Shown: positions 8,730 to 17,429, counted from the first letter of the stretch. The stretch is DNA of 64,000 bases from Nannocystis exedens (GCF_002343915.1 NZ_NETK01000001.1:10998001-11062000), one strand, 5' to 3'. The notes: generated by a model not told the origin, from the letters alone. A program made the numbers and translations.

Positions 8730-9523
8730 CGGGGCAGCTGGCGCGGGTGACCGCGGCGGTGTGGCGGATCAGCCTGGCGGAGGCGATCGCGTACCGGGTG
8801 TCGATGCTGATGTGGGTGCTGACGACGACGTTCCCGCTGGTGTCGCTGGCGCTGTGGTCGGGGCTGGCGGCGTCGGGCCCGGTCGGCGACTACGCCCGCC
8901 CGGACTTCGTGGCGTACTTCGTGGCGGCGTTTTTGATCCGCCAGTTCACCGCCAGCTGGGTGGTGTGGGAGCTGTCGGGGCAGATCCGCAGCGGCGACCT
9001 CAACACGCTGCTGATGCGGCCGATGTCGCCGATGCTGTACCACGCGATCCAGAACCTGGCGGCGCTGCCGATCCGCTGCGCCCTGGCGCTGCCGATCGGG
9101 GGGGTGGTGCTGGCGCTGGCCGGCGGGCTGGCGTGGCCGAACCCGGGGTCGCTGGCGGCGCTGGCGCTGTCGCTGGCGCTGGCGTGGCTGCTGAACCTCG
9201 GGGTCCACGTGTCGATCGGCTGCCTGGCGTTCTGGGTCACCGAGTCGACGGCGCTGTTCGAGGTGTGGCTGGGGCTGTACCTGGTGCTGTCGGGGGCCGC
9301 GGTGCCGACCAGCCTGTACCCCGCCGGGCTGGCGGAGGTGGTGCGCGCGCTGCCGTTCCACGCGTCGCTCGGCTTCCCGGTCGAGCTGGCGATCGGCCGC
9401 GCGACCGGCGCCGCGGTGACGCACGGGCTGGCGCTGCAGGCGCTGTGGGTGGCGGCGTTCGGGGCGCTGGCGGCCGTGCTATGGCGGCGCGGGGTGCGGG
9501 CGTACGAGGGGGTCGGGACGTGA
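8717..9523 (+). CDS. ABC-2 family transporter permease (first)
   Basis: A 268-residue integral membrane protein with about six membrane segments (SMLMWVLTTTFPLVSLALW, LALALAWLLNLGVHVSIGCLAFWV, LYLVLSGAAVPTSL). It matches the DUF990-type permeases that occur in pairs with one ATPase. Conserved-looking features are FLIRQFTASWVVWELSGQIRSGDLNTLLMRPMSP near residues 75-105 (given as separate motifs: RQFTASW, RSGDLNTLLMRP). Start is set at ATG 8717, within the repeat; an ATG at 8675 in the same frame would overlap the ATPase end and add 14 residues translated from repeat units. It probably forms a heterodimer with the next gene product. Confidence 0.88.
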   Translation: MSQRAGQLARVTAAVWRISLAEAIAYRVSMLMWVLTTTFPLVSLALWSGLAASGPVGDYARPDFVAYFVAAFLIRQFTASWVVWELSGQIRSGDLNTLLMRPMSPMLYHAIQNLAALPIRCALALPIGGVVLALAGGLAWPNPGSLAALALSLALAWLLNLGVHVSIGCLAFWVTESTALFEVWLGLYLVLSGAAVPTSLYPAGLAEVVRALPFHASLGFPVELAIGRATGAAVTHGLALQALWVAAFGALAAVLWRRGVRAYEGVGT

Positions 9524-9528
9524 GCGGA

Positions 9529-9668
9529 CATGTCCCCGAGGACATGTGGCGCCGGACTTCGGAAGCTGTCGTGAAGGGCAGGTCCGAAAGGGCATGTCCC
9601 TGGGGTCAGCTGCCTCGGAGGGGGTCGTGAACGCGGCCGACCTGTCCGAAGGGACAGATGCGAAGGGC
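9529..9668. repeat. 14-bp repeat array between permease genes
   Basis: Begins 5 bp after the stop at 9523 with CATGTCCCCGAGGA and CATGTGGCGCCGGA; further units at 9579-9620 (CAGGTCCGAAAGGG, CATGTCCCTGGGGT, CAGCTGCCTCGGAG) and 9641-9668 (CCTGTCCGAAGGGA, CAGATGCGAAGGGC). The last part encodes the N-terminus of the second permease. Confidence 0.88.
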
Positions 9669-10469
9669 CGGGGCCCCCGGCTGCTGTTCTACCTGCGCCT
9701 GGTGGCGGCGCAGCTGGCGATGAGCACGCTGACGGCGCTGCAGTACCGGCTCGGGTTCTGGACGGAGGGGCTGCTGGGGCTGCTGTGGAGCGTGATCGGC
9801 ATCGCGCCGCTGTTCGTCGCGGTCGACCACCTCGGCGCGGTCGAGGGCTGGGGCCGGTGGGAGCTGGTGGTGCTGACGGGCTGCTTCACGATGCTGTCGG
9901 GGCTGTTCACGGCGCTGCTGCAGCCGGCGCTGCGCGCGAGCATGACGCACATCCTCAAGGGGACGCTCGACTACGTGCTGCTGCGGCCGGCCGACGGGCT
10001 GGTGCTGTGCCTGACGTGCGCGTTCCAGCCGTGGCACCTGGTGGAGGTGCTGGGCGGGCTGGCGCTGGTGGTCGCGGGGCTGTCGCTCGGCGAGGCGGAG
10101 GTGACGGCGACGGGGCTGCTGGCAGGCCTGGTGACCGGCGCGGCCGGGCTGATGGCGCTGTACGCGTTCGGCGTGCTGGTGCTGTGCGCGTCGTTCCGGG
10201 CGCTGCAGCTGCAGGCGCTGACGCACGTGATGGAGGCGCTGATGGACTTCGGCCGCTGGCCGGCGCAGGTGTTCCCGCCGCTGCTGCGGTTGCTGTTCAC
10301 GTTCGTCATCCCGCTGCTGGTGATGACGAGCTACCCGGCCGAGGCGCTGCTCGGTCGCCTGTCCTGGGGGACAGTCGCGCAGCTGGCGGCCGTGAGCGCG
10401 ACGCTGCTGGTGCTGGCCCGCCTGGCGTGGGTGCGATCGGTGCGCGGGTACACGTCGGCGTCGAGCTGA
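9627..10469 (+). CDS. ABC-2 family transporter permease (second)
   Basis: A 280-residue membrane protein with about six hydrophobic segments, paralogous in layout to the preceding permease. It includes LQYRLGFWTEGLLGLLW, the loop LKGTLDYVLLRPADGLV, equivalent to the first permease's NTLLMRP, and FVIPLLVMTSYPAEALLG near the end. Start is GTG 9627, preceded by GGAGGGGG; GTG 9546 and ATG 9594 are in frame but would translate the intergenic repeat array. The first ~15 residues (NAADLSEGTDAKG) still come from repeat units. It completes the ATPase-permease-permease exporter. Confidence 0.87.
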   Translation: MNAADLSEGTDAKGRGPRLLFYLRLVAAQLAMSTLTALQYRLGFWTEGLLGLLWSVIGIAPLFVAVDHLGAVEGWGRWELVVLTGCFTMLSGLFTALLQPALRASMTHILKGTLDYVLLRPADGLVLCLTCAFQPWHLVEVLGGLALVVAGLSLGEAEVTATGLLAGLVTGAAGLMALYAFGVLVLCASFRALQLQALTHVMEALMDFGRWPAQVFPPLLRLLFTFVIPLLVMTSYPAEALLGRLSWGTVAQLAAVSATLLVLARLAWVRSVRGYTSASS

Positions 10470-10819
10470 CGGCCGCGCGAGCGCCGGCAGCCGATGAGCG
10501 ATGCCGGCGCGCAGGGACGCGTCGGCGCCGAGTTCACGGCGTCACGAGGCGTGCCGCCCAGCCAGCACCGACGCGGCCGCCGCGGCCAGCAGTGGGTACA
10601 CGGCGACGACTGGGGGTCCGCGTCAGCCACGACACGGCAGTCGGCCGCGTGGCGATCGCCGGTTGCGCTTTTGGCGCAGGTCGCAGCAGGGCCTCCGGAG
10701 GGGTGGCAGGCGCCTGCGCGAGGCGCGGCCGGGGGCCGGCAGGGAGGTCCGGCACGGGTCAGGGGCGGGCCCCGGCGGCGATGGTGGACAAAGCAGCCAC
10801 GGCCCGGTAGACAGCCCCG
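10470..10819. other. Intergenic region, no gene seen
   Basis: 350 bp between the exporter operon and the YfgM-like gene. Short frames on both strands lack start signals. TAGACA at 10808-10813 lies 6 bp before the GTG at 10820 and may be its -10 box. No repeat units are seen. Confidence 0.45.
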
Positions 10820-11716
10820 GTGAGCGAAGAAGACAAGGCGCCAGCGACCGGGCAGGGCGTGCGCATGGAGCTGCCGACGTGGGACCACAGCCGCAGCAAG
10901 CGCCGCGGCGGCGACGCGGGCCCGCAGGACGACGCGTTCGTCACCGGCGTGAAGGAAGCGGGGCGCACCGCCAAGGCGCGCAGCGGGCTCGTGATCGGCG
11001 GCGCGATCGCGGCGCTGGCGGTGATCGTCGGCATCATCGTGATCTTCAACAGCCGGCAGACGGCGTCGGCGACGGCGACCCGCCAGCTGGCGACGGCGGC
11101 CCGCTACGAGTCGGAGGCGGAGGTCGGCGACCCGGCGCTGCTGCTCGGGGCCAACAAGGGCAAGCCGGTGGCGCCGATCGTCAAGGACGAGGCGGAGCGG
11201 ACGGCGGCGGTCAACAAGGCGCTCGACGAGCTCGACGCCTCGGCGGCCGGCACCGACGCGGCCATGGTCGGCGCGCTGGTGCGGGCGGCCGGGCTGCTGC
11301 GCGCGGGCGATCCCGCCGGCGCGGAGGCGCTGTACCGCGAGTTCCTCGGCAAAGCCGGCGCCGGACATCCGCTGCTGTTCTCGGCCCGCGAGGGGCTGGC
11401 GTTCGCGCGCGAGGCCCAGAACGACCTCGACGGCGCGCTGGCCGAGCTCGAGACGCTGGCCGGGCAGAAGGGCGCGTTCTACCGCGACATGGCGCTGTGG
11501 CAAAAAGGCCGGATCCTCGAGCGCCAGGGCAAGACCGACGCCGCGCTCGAGGTCTACCGCCAGTACATCGCCGAGTACCCGCTGCAGCAGCCGTCGATCG
11601 CCCAGAACGACGTGCGCAAGCGGCTCGAGGAGCTCGATCCGCAGGCGCTCGCCGGGCAGCCGGCGCCCGAGTCGCCGATCCAGGTGATGGACGCGCCAGG
11701 AGCGCCCACCCCGTGA
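10820..11716 (+). CDS. YfgM-like TPR membrane protein
   Basis: A 298-residue protein with a cytoplasmic N-terminus (~55 residues), one membrane helix near residues 55-75 (GLVIGGAIAALAVIVGIIVIF) and a C-terminal TPR region with AEALYREFLGKAG, LAELETLAGQKG and ALEVYRQYIAEYP. This is the layout of E. coli YfgM, an ancillary subunit of the SecYEG translocon that hands proteins to periplasmic chaperones. The next gene is a BamB-like beta-propeller, and yfgM-bamB is the E. coli order, which strengthens the call. Start GTG 10820; the stop TGA overlaps the GTG of the next gene. Confidence 0.75.
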   Translation: MSEEDKAPATGQGVRMELPTWDHSRSKRRGGDAGPQDDAFVTGVKEAGRTAKARSGLVIGGAIAALAVIVGIIVIFNSRQTASATATRQLATAARYESEAEVGDPALLLGANKGKPVAPIVKDEAERTAAVNKALDELDASAAGTDAAMVGALVRAAGLLRAGDPAGAEALYREFLGKAGAGHPLLFSAREGLAFAREAQNDLDGALAELETLAGQKGAFYRDMALWQKGRILERQGKTDAALEVYRQYIAEYPLQQPSIAQNDVRKRLEELDPQALAGQPAPESPIQVMDAPGAPTP

Positions 11717-13299
11717 CGCGCGCGGTCCGGGCCCACTGTCTCTGGGGACATGTCGCTCTCGCCATGTCCCTCGGGGCATGTGCGGGCGAGACCCGCACGG
11801 TCCTGCCCCACCCGGAGCTGACGCCCGGCGCGCGCGCCAACCTCGAGCTGGCGCGGGTGCAGCAGATCGCGCTGCCCGACTACGGCGTGCTCAACCCCGA
11901 CGAGTTCGCCGGCGTGGCGCCCGATCCGGGCCGCCGGCTGATCTACGTCGGCACGCGCGCGGGCTCGCTGCTGGCGCTGTCGATGGAGACCGGCGAGGTG
12001 GTGTGGGAGCAGCAGTTCCCCGGGGCCATCTCGAGCGTCCCGAAGCTGGCGGCCGACGGCGAACTGATGCTGCTCGGGACCGACAACGGCGACCTGATGG
12101 CGATCGAGCTCGACACCCGCAAGACGCGGTGGAGCTACTCGACGCTGGGGACGATCCGCAACGAGCCGCTGGTCCGCGGGGGCACGGTGTTCGTCGTCAA
12201 CTCGCGCGACCAGGTGTTCGCGCTCGAGCTGACGACGGGGGCGTGGCGCTGGCAGTACGAGCAGCCGTATCCGACCGAATTCACGGTCCACGGGCACGCG
12301 GGCCTGTCGTACCTCGAAGCCGAGGTGACGCAGGCGCCGGACCAGGCCGCGAGCGCCAGCGCCATTTCGGCGGAGGCGGTGCTCGGCGAGGGCGGGGCGA
12401 ACGAGGAAGAAGCGGCGGAGACCAGCGGCGACGCGCCCGCTGAAGGCGACGACGCGGCGGCTGCAGGAAACGCGGCACCGGCGAGCGGGGCGGCTGCGCC
12501 GGCGACGGGCGCGCTCGCGGGCGGCGCGGCGGCACCGGGGACGGGTTCGACTCCCGCCGGGAGCGGCGAGGCGGCCGGGGGCGCGGGCCATGGCTCGGCC
12601 GGCGGCAAGGCCGGTGCGACGACGGGCGGCGCGGGGAGTGGTCAGGCCGGCGGCAAGGGCCCGCCCGGCCCGCCGACCGGGACGATCTTCACCGGCTTCA
12701 GCAACGGCAAGGTCGCGGCGATCGGGGCCCAGTCGGGCGAGCCGATGTGGCTGGCGAACGTGGCGCCGCCGGCGGGCGGGGACTTCGTCGACGCCGACGG
12801 CACGCCGCTGATTTTGGGCGACCGCGGCGAGCTCGTGGTCACCGGGCAGAGCACGGGCGTGTACGGGCTGGCGCTGGCCGACGGGCTGCAGCGGTGGTAC
12901 CGGCCGCTGCGTGGGGCGGGCTCGGTGGCTGCCGGTCCGCGCGGGCTGATGATCGTGGCCTCGGCGCTCGAGGGGGTCTTCGCGCTCGAGCACGACGGCC
13001 GCGTGCGCTGGCGGCAGCAGCTCAACCCCGGGTTCGTGCAGACGCCGTTGATCGTCGGCGACATCGCGTTCATCGCTCACTCCGACGACGGCCTGCTCGC
13101 CTACGACGTCGAGACCGGCGAGTTCCTCGCCAACCTCAACACCGGCAGCGGGATCTCCGGGCCGCCGGTGTACGACGGCGAACTGGGCCGCTTCTACACG
13201 ATGTCGAACCGGGGGATGCTGGTGGTGTTCCGCACGGTCGAGGACGACGCGCGAGGGTTCGTGCGCGGCGCGGTCGAGTCTGTCCCTTCGGTCAGGTGA
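11713..13299 (+). CDS. BamB-like PQQ beta-propeller lipoprotein
   Basis: A 528-residue exported protein with PQQ/YVTN-type propeller repeats: GRRLIYVGTRAGSLLALS, MLLGTDNGDLMAIELD and IAFIAHSDDGLLAYDVETGEF. BamB assists outer-membrane protein assembly, and the upstream YfgM-like gene fits. The leader ends in lipobox LGAC near residue 22. Unusually, leader residues CLWGHVALAMSLGA are encoded by four 14-bp repeat units. A low-complexity Ala/Gly/Glu stretch (about residues 205-320) is inserted between two propeller blades. The last residues and the stop codon overlap another repeat pair (13279-13306). Start GTG overlaps the preceding stop. PQQ-binding proteins other than BamB are possible. Confidence 0.78.
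   Translation: MTRAVRAHCLWGHVALAMSLGACAGETRTVLPHPELTPGARANLELARVQQIALPDYGVLNPDEFAGVAPDPGRRLIYVGTRAGSLLALSMETGEVVWEQQFPGAISSVPKLAADGELMLLGTDNGDLMAIELDTRKTRWSYSTLGTIRNEPLVRGGTVFVVNSRDQVFALELTTGAWRWQYEQPYPTEFTVHGHAGLSYLEAEVTQAPDQAASASAISAEAVLGEGGANEEEAAETSGDAPAEGDDAAAAGNAAPASGAAAPATGALAGGAAAPGTGSTPAGSGEAAGGAGHGSAGGKAGATTGGAGSGQAGGKGPPGPPTGTIFTGFSNGKVAAIGAQSGEPMWLANVAPPAGGDFVDADGTPLILGDRGELVVTGQSTGVYGLALADGLQRWYRPLRGAGSVAAGPRGLMIVASALEGVFALEHDGRVRWRQQLNPGFVQTPLIVGDIAFIAHSDDGLLAYDVETGEFLANLNTGSGISGPPVYDGELGRFYTMSNRGMLVVFRTVEDDARGFVRGAVESVPSVR
11735..11790. repeat. Four 14-bp units encoding a lipoprotein signal peptide
   Basis: Units ACTGTCTCTGGGGA, CATGTCGCTCTCGC, CATGTCCCTCGGGG and CATGTGCGGGCGAG in exact register. 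They start 19 bp after the YfgM-like stop and form the hydrophobic core and lipobox of the BamB-like leader. Confidence 0.88.
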
Positions 13300-13306
13300 G
13301 GCCCGG
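13279..13306. repeat. 14-bp repeat pair across a stop codon
   Basis: TCTGTCCCTTCGGT and CAGGTGAGGCCCGG. The second unit contains the TGA stop of the BamB-like gene (13297-13299). Confidence 0.75.
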
Positions 13307-13363
13307 GCCGCGGATGTGAGGGTCCAGACGGGGCTCGTGCGGAAGGTCGACGGGCTTTTCTGC

Positions 13364-13369
13364 TAATCA
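13364..13369 (+). promoter_or_regulatory. Extended -10 element before flavin reductase
   Basis: TAATCA within TGCTAATCA, in an AT-rich island. A leaderless start at the usual distance would fall on the ATC at 13377. Confidence 0.5.
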
Positions 13370-13376
13370 CAAGAGC

Positions 13377-14045
13377 ATCCCCGGCCACACCGAGATCCCC
13401 GCGCCGAGCATCGGCGCCGCCGAGACGTACCGGTTGATGACCGACCTGGTCGCGCCGCGGCCGATCGCGTGGGTGTCGAGCGTGAGCGACGACGGCCGCC
13501 GCAACCTGGCGCCCTTCAGCTACTACCAGGCCGTCTGCTCGCGCCCGCCGATGGTGGTGTTCAGCGTCGCGTGGTGGCCCGACGGACGGATGAAGGACAC
13601 GCTGGCGAACGTGCTGGCGACCCGCGAGGTGGTCATCAACCACGTCACCTCCGCGCACGCGGAGGCGATGAACGCGACGTCGGCGCCGTTTCCGCCCGAG
13701 ACCTCCGAGTGGGAGGCATGCGGGATCGCGGCCGAGCCGGCTGCGGTCGTTGCGCCTCCTCGCGTGGCCGGGGCGCTGGCCTGTCTCGAGTGCAAGCTCG
13801 TCCACGCGCTTCCGCTGGGGGGCGGCGCCCCCGGCAAACCCTCGGCCACGCTGGTCGTGGCCGAAGTGGTCCATTTCGCCGTCGCCAGCGAGCTGCTCCG
13901 TCGCGACGCGCGAGGCCGCCTGCTTCCGATCGACCCCGGGCAATTGCAGTCGATCGGCCGCCTCGGCGGGATCGCGTACACTCGCACGACGGATCGCTTC
14001 GAGCTTTTGCGCCCCGAGGCGCCCGGGAGCAAGGCCAGTGACTGA
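13377..14045 (+). CDS. Flavin reductase (DIM6/NTAB) family protein, possible ATC start
   Basis: A flavin reductase-like FMN-binding protein of about 222 residues; such enzymes pass electrons from NAD(P)H to flavin. Family motifs are VAPRPIAWVSSVSDDG, NLAPFSYYQAVCSRPPMVVFS and DTLANV. The frame upstream of the first usual start (TTG 13434/ATG 13437) is open and reads plausibly as protein (IPGHTEIPAPSIGAAETYRL), which family members need before YRLMTDLV. No ATG, GTG or TTG exists there. An extended -10 box sits 7-8 bp before an in-frame ATC at 13377, matching the leaderless geometry of neighbours, so I place the start there with caution. Its 3' end overlaps the lyase gene by 8 bp. Confidence 0.75.
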   Translation: MPGHTEIPAPSIGAAETYRLMTDLVAPRPIAWVSSVSDDGRRNLAPFSYYQAVCSRPPMVVFSVAWWPDGRMKDTLANVLATREVVINHVTSAHAEAMNATSAPFPPETSEWEACGIAAEPAAVVAPPRVAGALACLECKLVHALPLGGGAPGKPSATLVVAEVVHFAVASELLRRDARGRLLPIDPGQLQSIGRLGGIAYTRTTDRFELLRPEAPGSKASD

Positions 14046-15027
14046 TTCGTCCGCACGAACCTCCGGAACCGACACCGTCGAGCCGACGCGCCTGTTCGGA
14101 TCGTTGCCGGCGGAGGTCTCGATCTACGAGGTCGGGCCGCGCGACGGGCTGCAGAACGAGGCGACGATCCTGTCGGCCGACCGCAAGATCGAGATGATCG
14201 AGGGCCTGGTCGACGCGGGCGTCAAGCGCATCGAGGTGACGAGCTTCGTCAACCCGCGCTGGATCCCGGCGCTCGCCGACCACATGGAGGTCGCGACCCG
14301 GATCCGCCGCAAGCCCGGCGTCACCTACAGCGCGCTGGTGCCGAACCTCCGCGGCCTCGACGCGGCCTCGCGCGCGGGCATGCAGGAGATCGCGGTGTTC
14401 ATGGCGGCGTCGCAGACGCACAACCGCAAGAACATCAACAAGACCACGGAAGAGGCGCTGGCCACGTACCGCGAGGTGGTGACCGAGGCGAAGAGCCGCG
14501 GGATGACGGTGCGCGGCTACGTCAGCACCGTGTACGGCTGCCCCTACGAGGGCGAGGTGCCGTTCGAGAACGTGCTGCGGGTCGGCAAGAGCCTGCTCGA
14601 CATGGGCTGCTACGAGCTGAGCCTCGGCGACACGATCGGCGTCGGCACGCCGCGGCAGGTCGAGTACATCCTCGACGGCCTGCTGCACGCGGGGGTCCGG
14701 CTCGACCAGCTCGCGGTCCACTTCCACGACACGCGCGGCACGGCGCTGGCCAACATCACGGTCGCGCTGCAGCTCGGGATCCGCACCGTCGACTCGGCGA
14801 TCGGCGGCCTCGGCGGCTGCCCCTACGCCCCCGGCGCGTCGGGCAACGTGTCGACCGAGGACGTGGTGTACATGCTGCACGGGATGGGCTGCCGCACCGG
14901 GATCGACCTCGATCGCCTGGTCGCGATCAGCGCCCGCCTCGGCGGCCACCTGGCCCGCGAGCTGCCCAGCAAGTACCTCAAGGCCCACCTCGGCCACTGC
15001 GCGCGCGTCGGCAAGCCGCTCGTGTGA
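14038..15027 (+). CDS. mvaB: Hydroxymethylglutaryl-CoA lyase
   Basis: A 329-residue HMG-CoA lyase, splitting HMG-CoA into acetyl-CoA and acetoacetate at the end of leucine degradation. The TIM-barrel HMGL-like domain carries the substrate Arg in GPRDGLQNE near residue 36, metal-binding HFHDTR near residues 227-232, and the signature GGLGGCPYAPGASGNVSTED near residues 255-274 with the catalytic Cys. The length matches the family. Start is GTG 14038, overlapping the end of the flavin reductase; about 20 residues (SSARTSGTDTVEPTRLFG) precede the conserved core. No other leucine-degradation genes are beside it. A related aldolase of the same family is less likely because the Cys loop is intact. 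Confidence 0.92.
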   Translation: MTDSSARTSGTDTVEPTRLFGSLPAEVSIYEVGPRDGLQNEATILSADRKIEMIEGLVDAGVKRIEVTSFVNPRWIPALADHMEVATRIRRKPGVTYSALVPNLRGLDAASRAGMQEIAVFMAASQTHNRKNINKTTEEALATYREVVTEAKSRGMTVRGYVSTVYGCPYEGEVPFENVLRVGKSLLDMGCYELSLGDTIGVGTPRQVEYILDGLLHAGVRLDQLAVHFHDTRGTALANITVALQLGIRTVDSAIGGLGGCPYAPGASGNVSTEDVVYMLHGMGCRTGIDLDRLVAISARLGGHLARELPSKYLKAHLGHCARVGKPLV

Positions 15028-15061
15028 GGCGGGGCTCGTTCGGGCGAGCTGCGGGCGAGGG

Positions 15062-15337
15062 CATGTGCGGAGGGACATGCTCGAGCGGGCATGTTCGACC
15101 GGTCATGTGCGATCGGACATCAACCGCCGGGATGCCGTACGCGCGCGCTGCGGCCGAGGCTCGTGCGGATCGAACATGCCCGAGCGGTCATGTTCGAGCG
15201 GGCCAGCCTGCGCGCACCTCGGCGAGCCGCTGTATCAAGGCGAGGGCTGCGTGTCGTGTGCCGGGGACATGCTCCCGGGGTCATGCCCGAGGGGGCATGC
15301 GCCAAGGGACATGTCGCCTCGGCCAGGCGCGCTGACT
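15062..15337. repeat. Large 14-bp repeat array between convergent genes
   Basis: Three runs in exact 14-bp register fill the gap between stops at 15027 and 15336: five units at 15062-15131, three at 15175-15216, five at 15268-15337. Typical units are CATGCTCGAGCGGG and CATGCCCGAGGGGG. The last unit overlaps the stop codon of the minus-strand gene. Open frames through it are shifting repeat translations, not genes. Confidence 0.9.
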
Positions 15338-17429
15338 ACTTCCCGCGGGCCTTCTCGAGCACGATGATGCGCTCGAGGGCGGCGGCGACCTCGTGGGTCA
15401 GCTCGTGCAGGCTGCGCGGGTCGACCGGGTTGCTCGAGCCGGAGGCGAACACGATCAGCGGGACCTTCTCGCGCAGGAGGACGGGGAGGACGAGGATGAC
15501 GCCCTCGACGCCGCCGAGCGCCGAGAAGAAGGCGGCGTCGATCGGGGTGTCGGTCCGCATCGGGCCGAAGTAGGGGGCGCGGCGCTCGATCACGCCGGAG
15601 AACACCGACGGGCCGTTGGCGGGGATCCGGATCTGGCGCACCGCCTCGACCAGCAGGTCTTCGCCGCGGGCGTCGCGGCCGCGGATCTCGCCCTTGACGT
15701 GGACGAACATGATGACCCGCGAGAAGCCCTCGGCGAGGAAGTCGAGCAGGAGGTCGGTGACCTCGTCGCGCGTCTTGACGGTGGCGAAGCGCGGCAGCAG
15801 GCGGTGGAACGCCTCGGGCGAGAGCGGGATGATCTCGTTGGCGGCGGTGAAGCTCGGCGGGATCCAGGTCTGGGTCTTGGCGGCGTCGAAGGTCGCCTCG
15901 CCGGGCCCGGGCTCGGACGCGCCGCCGCGGTCGGACTCGAGGTCGTCGAGCGGGATGTCGAGGTCGTCGGCGTTGCGGGCGGCGCTGGCCAGAGTGTCGG
16001 CGGCGCTTTCGGTGCCGGGCTCGGTGCGGCCGCGCGAGGTGTCGACCTCGTCCGCGGGGCGCAGCGTGGCCATGGCGCCGGAGAACACCGGCACGGTCTT
16101 GCCGTCGACGGGCTCGGCGACGGCCGCCGCGGAGCTGGCCGAAGGGACAGGTGCCGTGGGGACCTTGCTGGCGGCGGCCACGGGCGCGGACAGGCTCGAC
16201 GAGGCGAACTCGCGGGTGCCGTTGCCGGGCGCGGGGCTGGTCGAAGGGACAGGCGCGGCGAGGGTCGGCGCGGCGATGCTCGAGGAGGCGAACGGCTGGG
16301 TGACGTGACCCGCCGCGGGGCTGGTCGAAGAGACAGGTGAGGCGACGACCGGCGGCGCGGCCAGGTTGGCCGAGCCGAGCGGCTGGGTGACGTTGCCCGC
16401 GGGGGCGGTGGCGGCGGCCGGCGTGGCGGCGAGCGCGGCGGCGAGGCTCGAGGAGCCGAACGGTTGGGTGACGTTGCCGGGTGGGCTGACCGGAGGGACA
16501 GGTGCCGCCGCGGGCGCCGAGGCGGTCGGCGCCACCACCGGCGCGGAGGGCTGCGGCGTGATGCCGTAGGGCGAGGGCGCGAAGGCTGCCGCCGGCAAGA
16601 CCGCGGCAGGGCGCGGGGCCCCGGGCATGAGGACGGCCGAGGGTTGGAGCACGGCGGCGGGGCGGATCGCGGCGCCGCTCGGCGCCGACGGACGCGCGGC
16701 GTTGGGGCCCGGTCCGGCGCCGCCCGGCGGCTCGACGACGGGAGGCACCACCGGCGCATGGGCGCCGTTCGGCGGGCTCACGCCCGGCGCGCCGACCGTC
16801 GGCGGCGTCACCGTCGGCGGCGTCACCGTCGGCACGGAGATCGCGGCGGCCGGAGCGGCGCGGCTCTGGCTGGCCCCGGGGACAGGTGTGGACGCGCCGG
16901 CGGGGATGACCGCGGCCGGGGTCGCGGCGGTGGCCGGCTTGGTGGATTGCAGCGAGGGCAGGATCGGCGCCGGGATGCCGTAGTGGTGGGCGATCGAGGA
17001 GCGGATGACCCGCAGCGGCGCGACCGCGCGGACCAGGTACGCGCCCGTGTGCGCCGAGATGGCGTCGACCGCTTTCATGTCGGTCGGGTCGACCATCGCC
17101 AGCGTGAGGTTGCCGGTCTCGTCGCTCGAGATCGGGAGCACGGCGTGGCGCGCGGCCAGCTCGCCGGGGATCCGATCGAGCGCGGATCGGTCGACGCCGT
17201 CGAGGATGCTGGCGCCCACCTTGGGGATCATCAGCTTGCTGTGGAGGAAGCCGACGACGCTGTCTTCATCGGCGAAGCTGTGCGCCAGCAGAGCTTCGAC
17301 GAAGGAGAGCTTGCGCTCGGCGCTCGTGGCCTGTACCGCGGCTAGCTGCTCGTCGGAGAGCAGGCCCGCTCTCACCATCATGGTCCCGAGGAGACTCACG
17401 CGCTGTGATGATTCAACGTCGGAGCCCAT
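15336..17429 (-). CDS. MshEN (GspE N-terminal) domain protein with long Pro/Ala linker
   Basis: A 697-residue protein. Residues ~10-155 form a T2SSE-N/MshEN-type domain (LLGTMMVRAGLLSDEQLAAVQ, PILPISSDETGNLTLAMVDPTD-like), which in other proteins binds c-di-GMP or partners of type II/IV secretion ATPases. A ~300-residue Pro/Ala/Thr linker follows, with repeats of a ~30-residue unit (VTQPFGSSSLAA, VTQPFASSSIAA) and TVTPPTVTPP. The C-terminal ~170 residues look like a GAF domain (EVTDLLLDFLAEGFSRVIMF, GVEGVILVLPVLL). No ATPase motif is present. It resembles myxobacterial gliding/polarity proteins in style. Start is ATG 17429; GTG 17462 is upstream. PVPS in the linker comes from half repeat units. 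Confidence 0.75.
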   Translation of the reverse strand: MGSDVESSQRVSLLGTMMVRAGLLSDEQLAAVQATSAERKLSFVEALLAHSFADEDSVVGFLHSKLMIPKVGASILDGVDRSALDRIPGELAARHAVLPISSDETGNLTLAMVDPTDMKAVDAISAHTGAYLVRAVAPLRVIRSSIAHHYGIPAPILPSLQSTKPATAATPAAVIPAGASTPVPGASQSRAAPAAAISVPTVTPPTVTPPTVGAPGVSPPNGAHAPVVPPVVEPPGGAGPGPNAARPSAPSGAAIRPAAVLQPSAVLMPGAPRPAAVLPAAAFAPSPYGITPQPSAPVVAPTASAPAAAPVPPVSPPGNVTQPFGSSSLAAALAATPAAATAPAGNVTQPLGSANLAAPPVVASPVSSTSPAAGHVTQPFASSSIAAPTLAAPVPSTSPAPGNGTREFASSSLSAPVAAASKVPTAPVPSASSAAAVAEPVDGKTVPVFSGAMATLRPADEVDTSRGRTEPGTESAADTLASAARNADDLDIPLDDLESDRGGASEPGPGEATFDAAKTQTWIPPSFTAANEIIPLSPEAFHRLLPRFATVKTRDEVTDLLLDFLAEGFSRVIMFVHVKGEIRGRDARGEDLLVEAVRQIRIPANGPSVFSGVIERRAPYFGPMRTDTPIDAAFFSALGGVEGVILVLPVLLREKVPLIVFASGSSNPVDPRSLHELTHEVAAALERIIVLEKARGK

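Noticed and set aside
15024..15367. Open frames reading GHVRAGQ, RTCPSGHV and similar peptides
   Set aside because: These are the 14-bp units translated in shifting frames; no start signals, no family, and equal frames exist on both strands.
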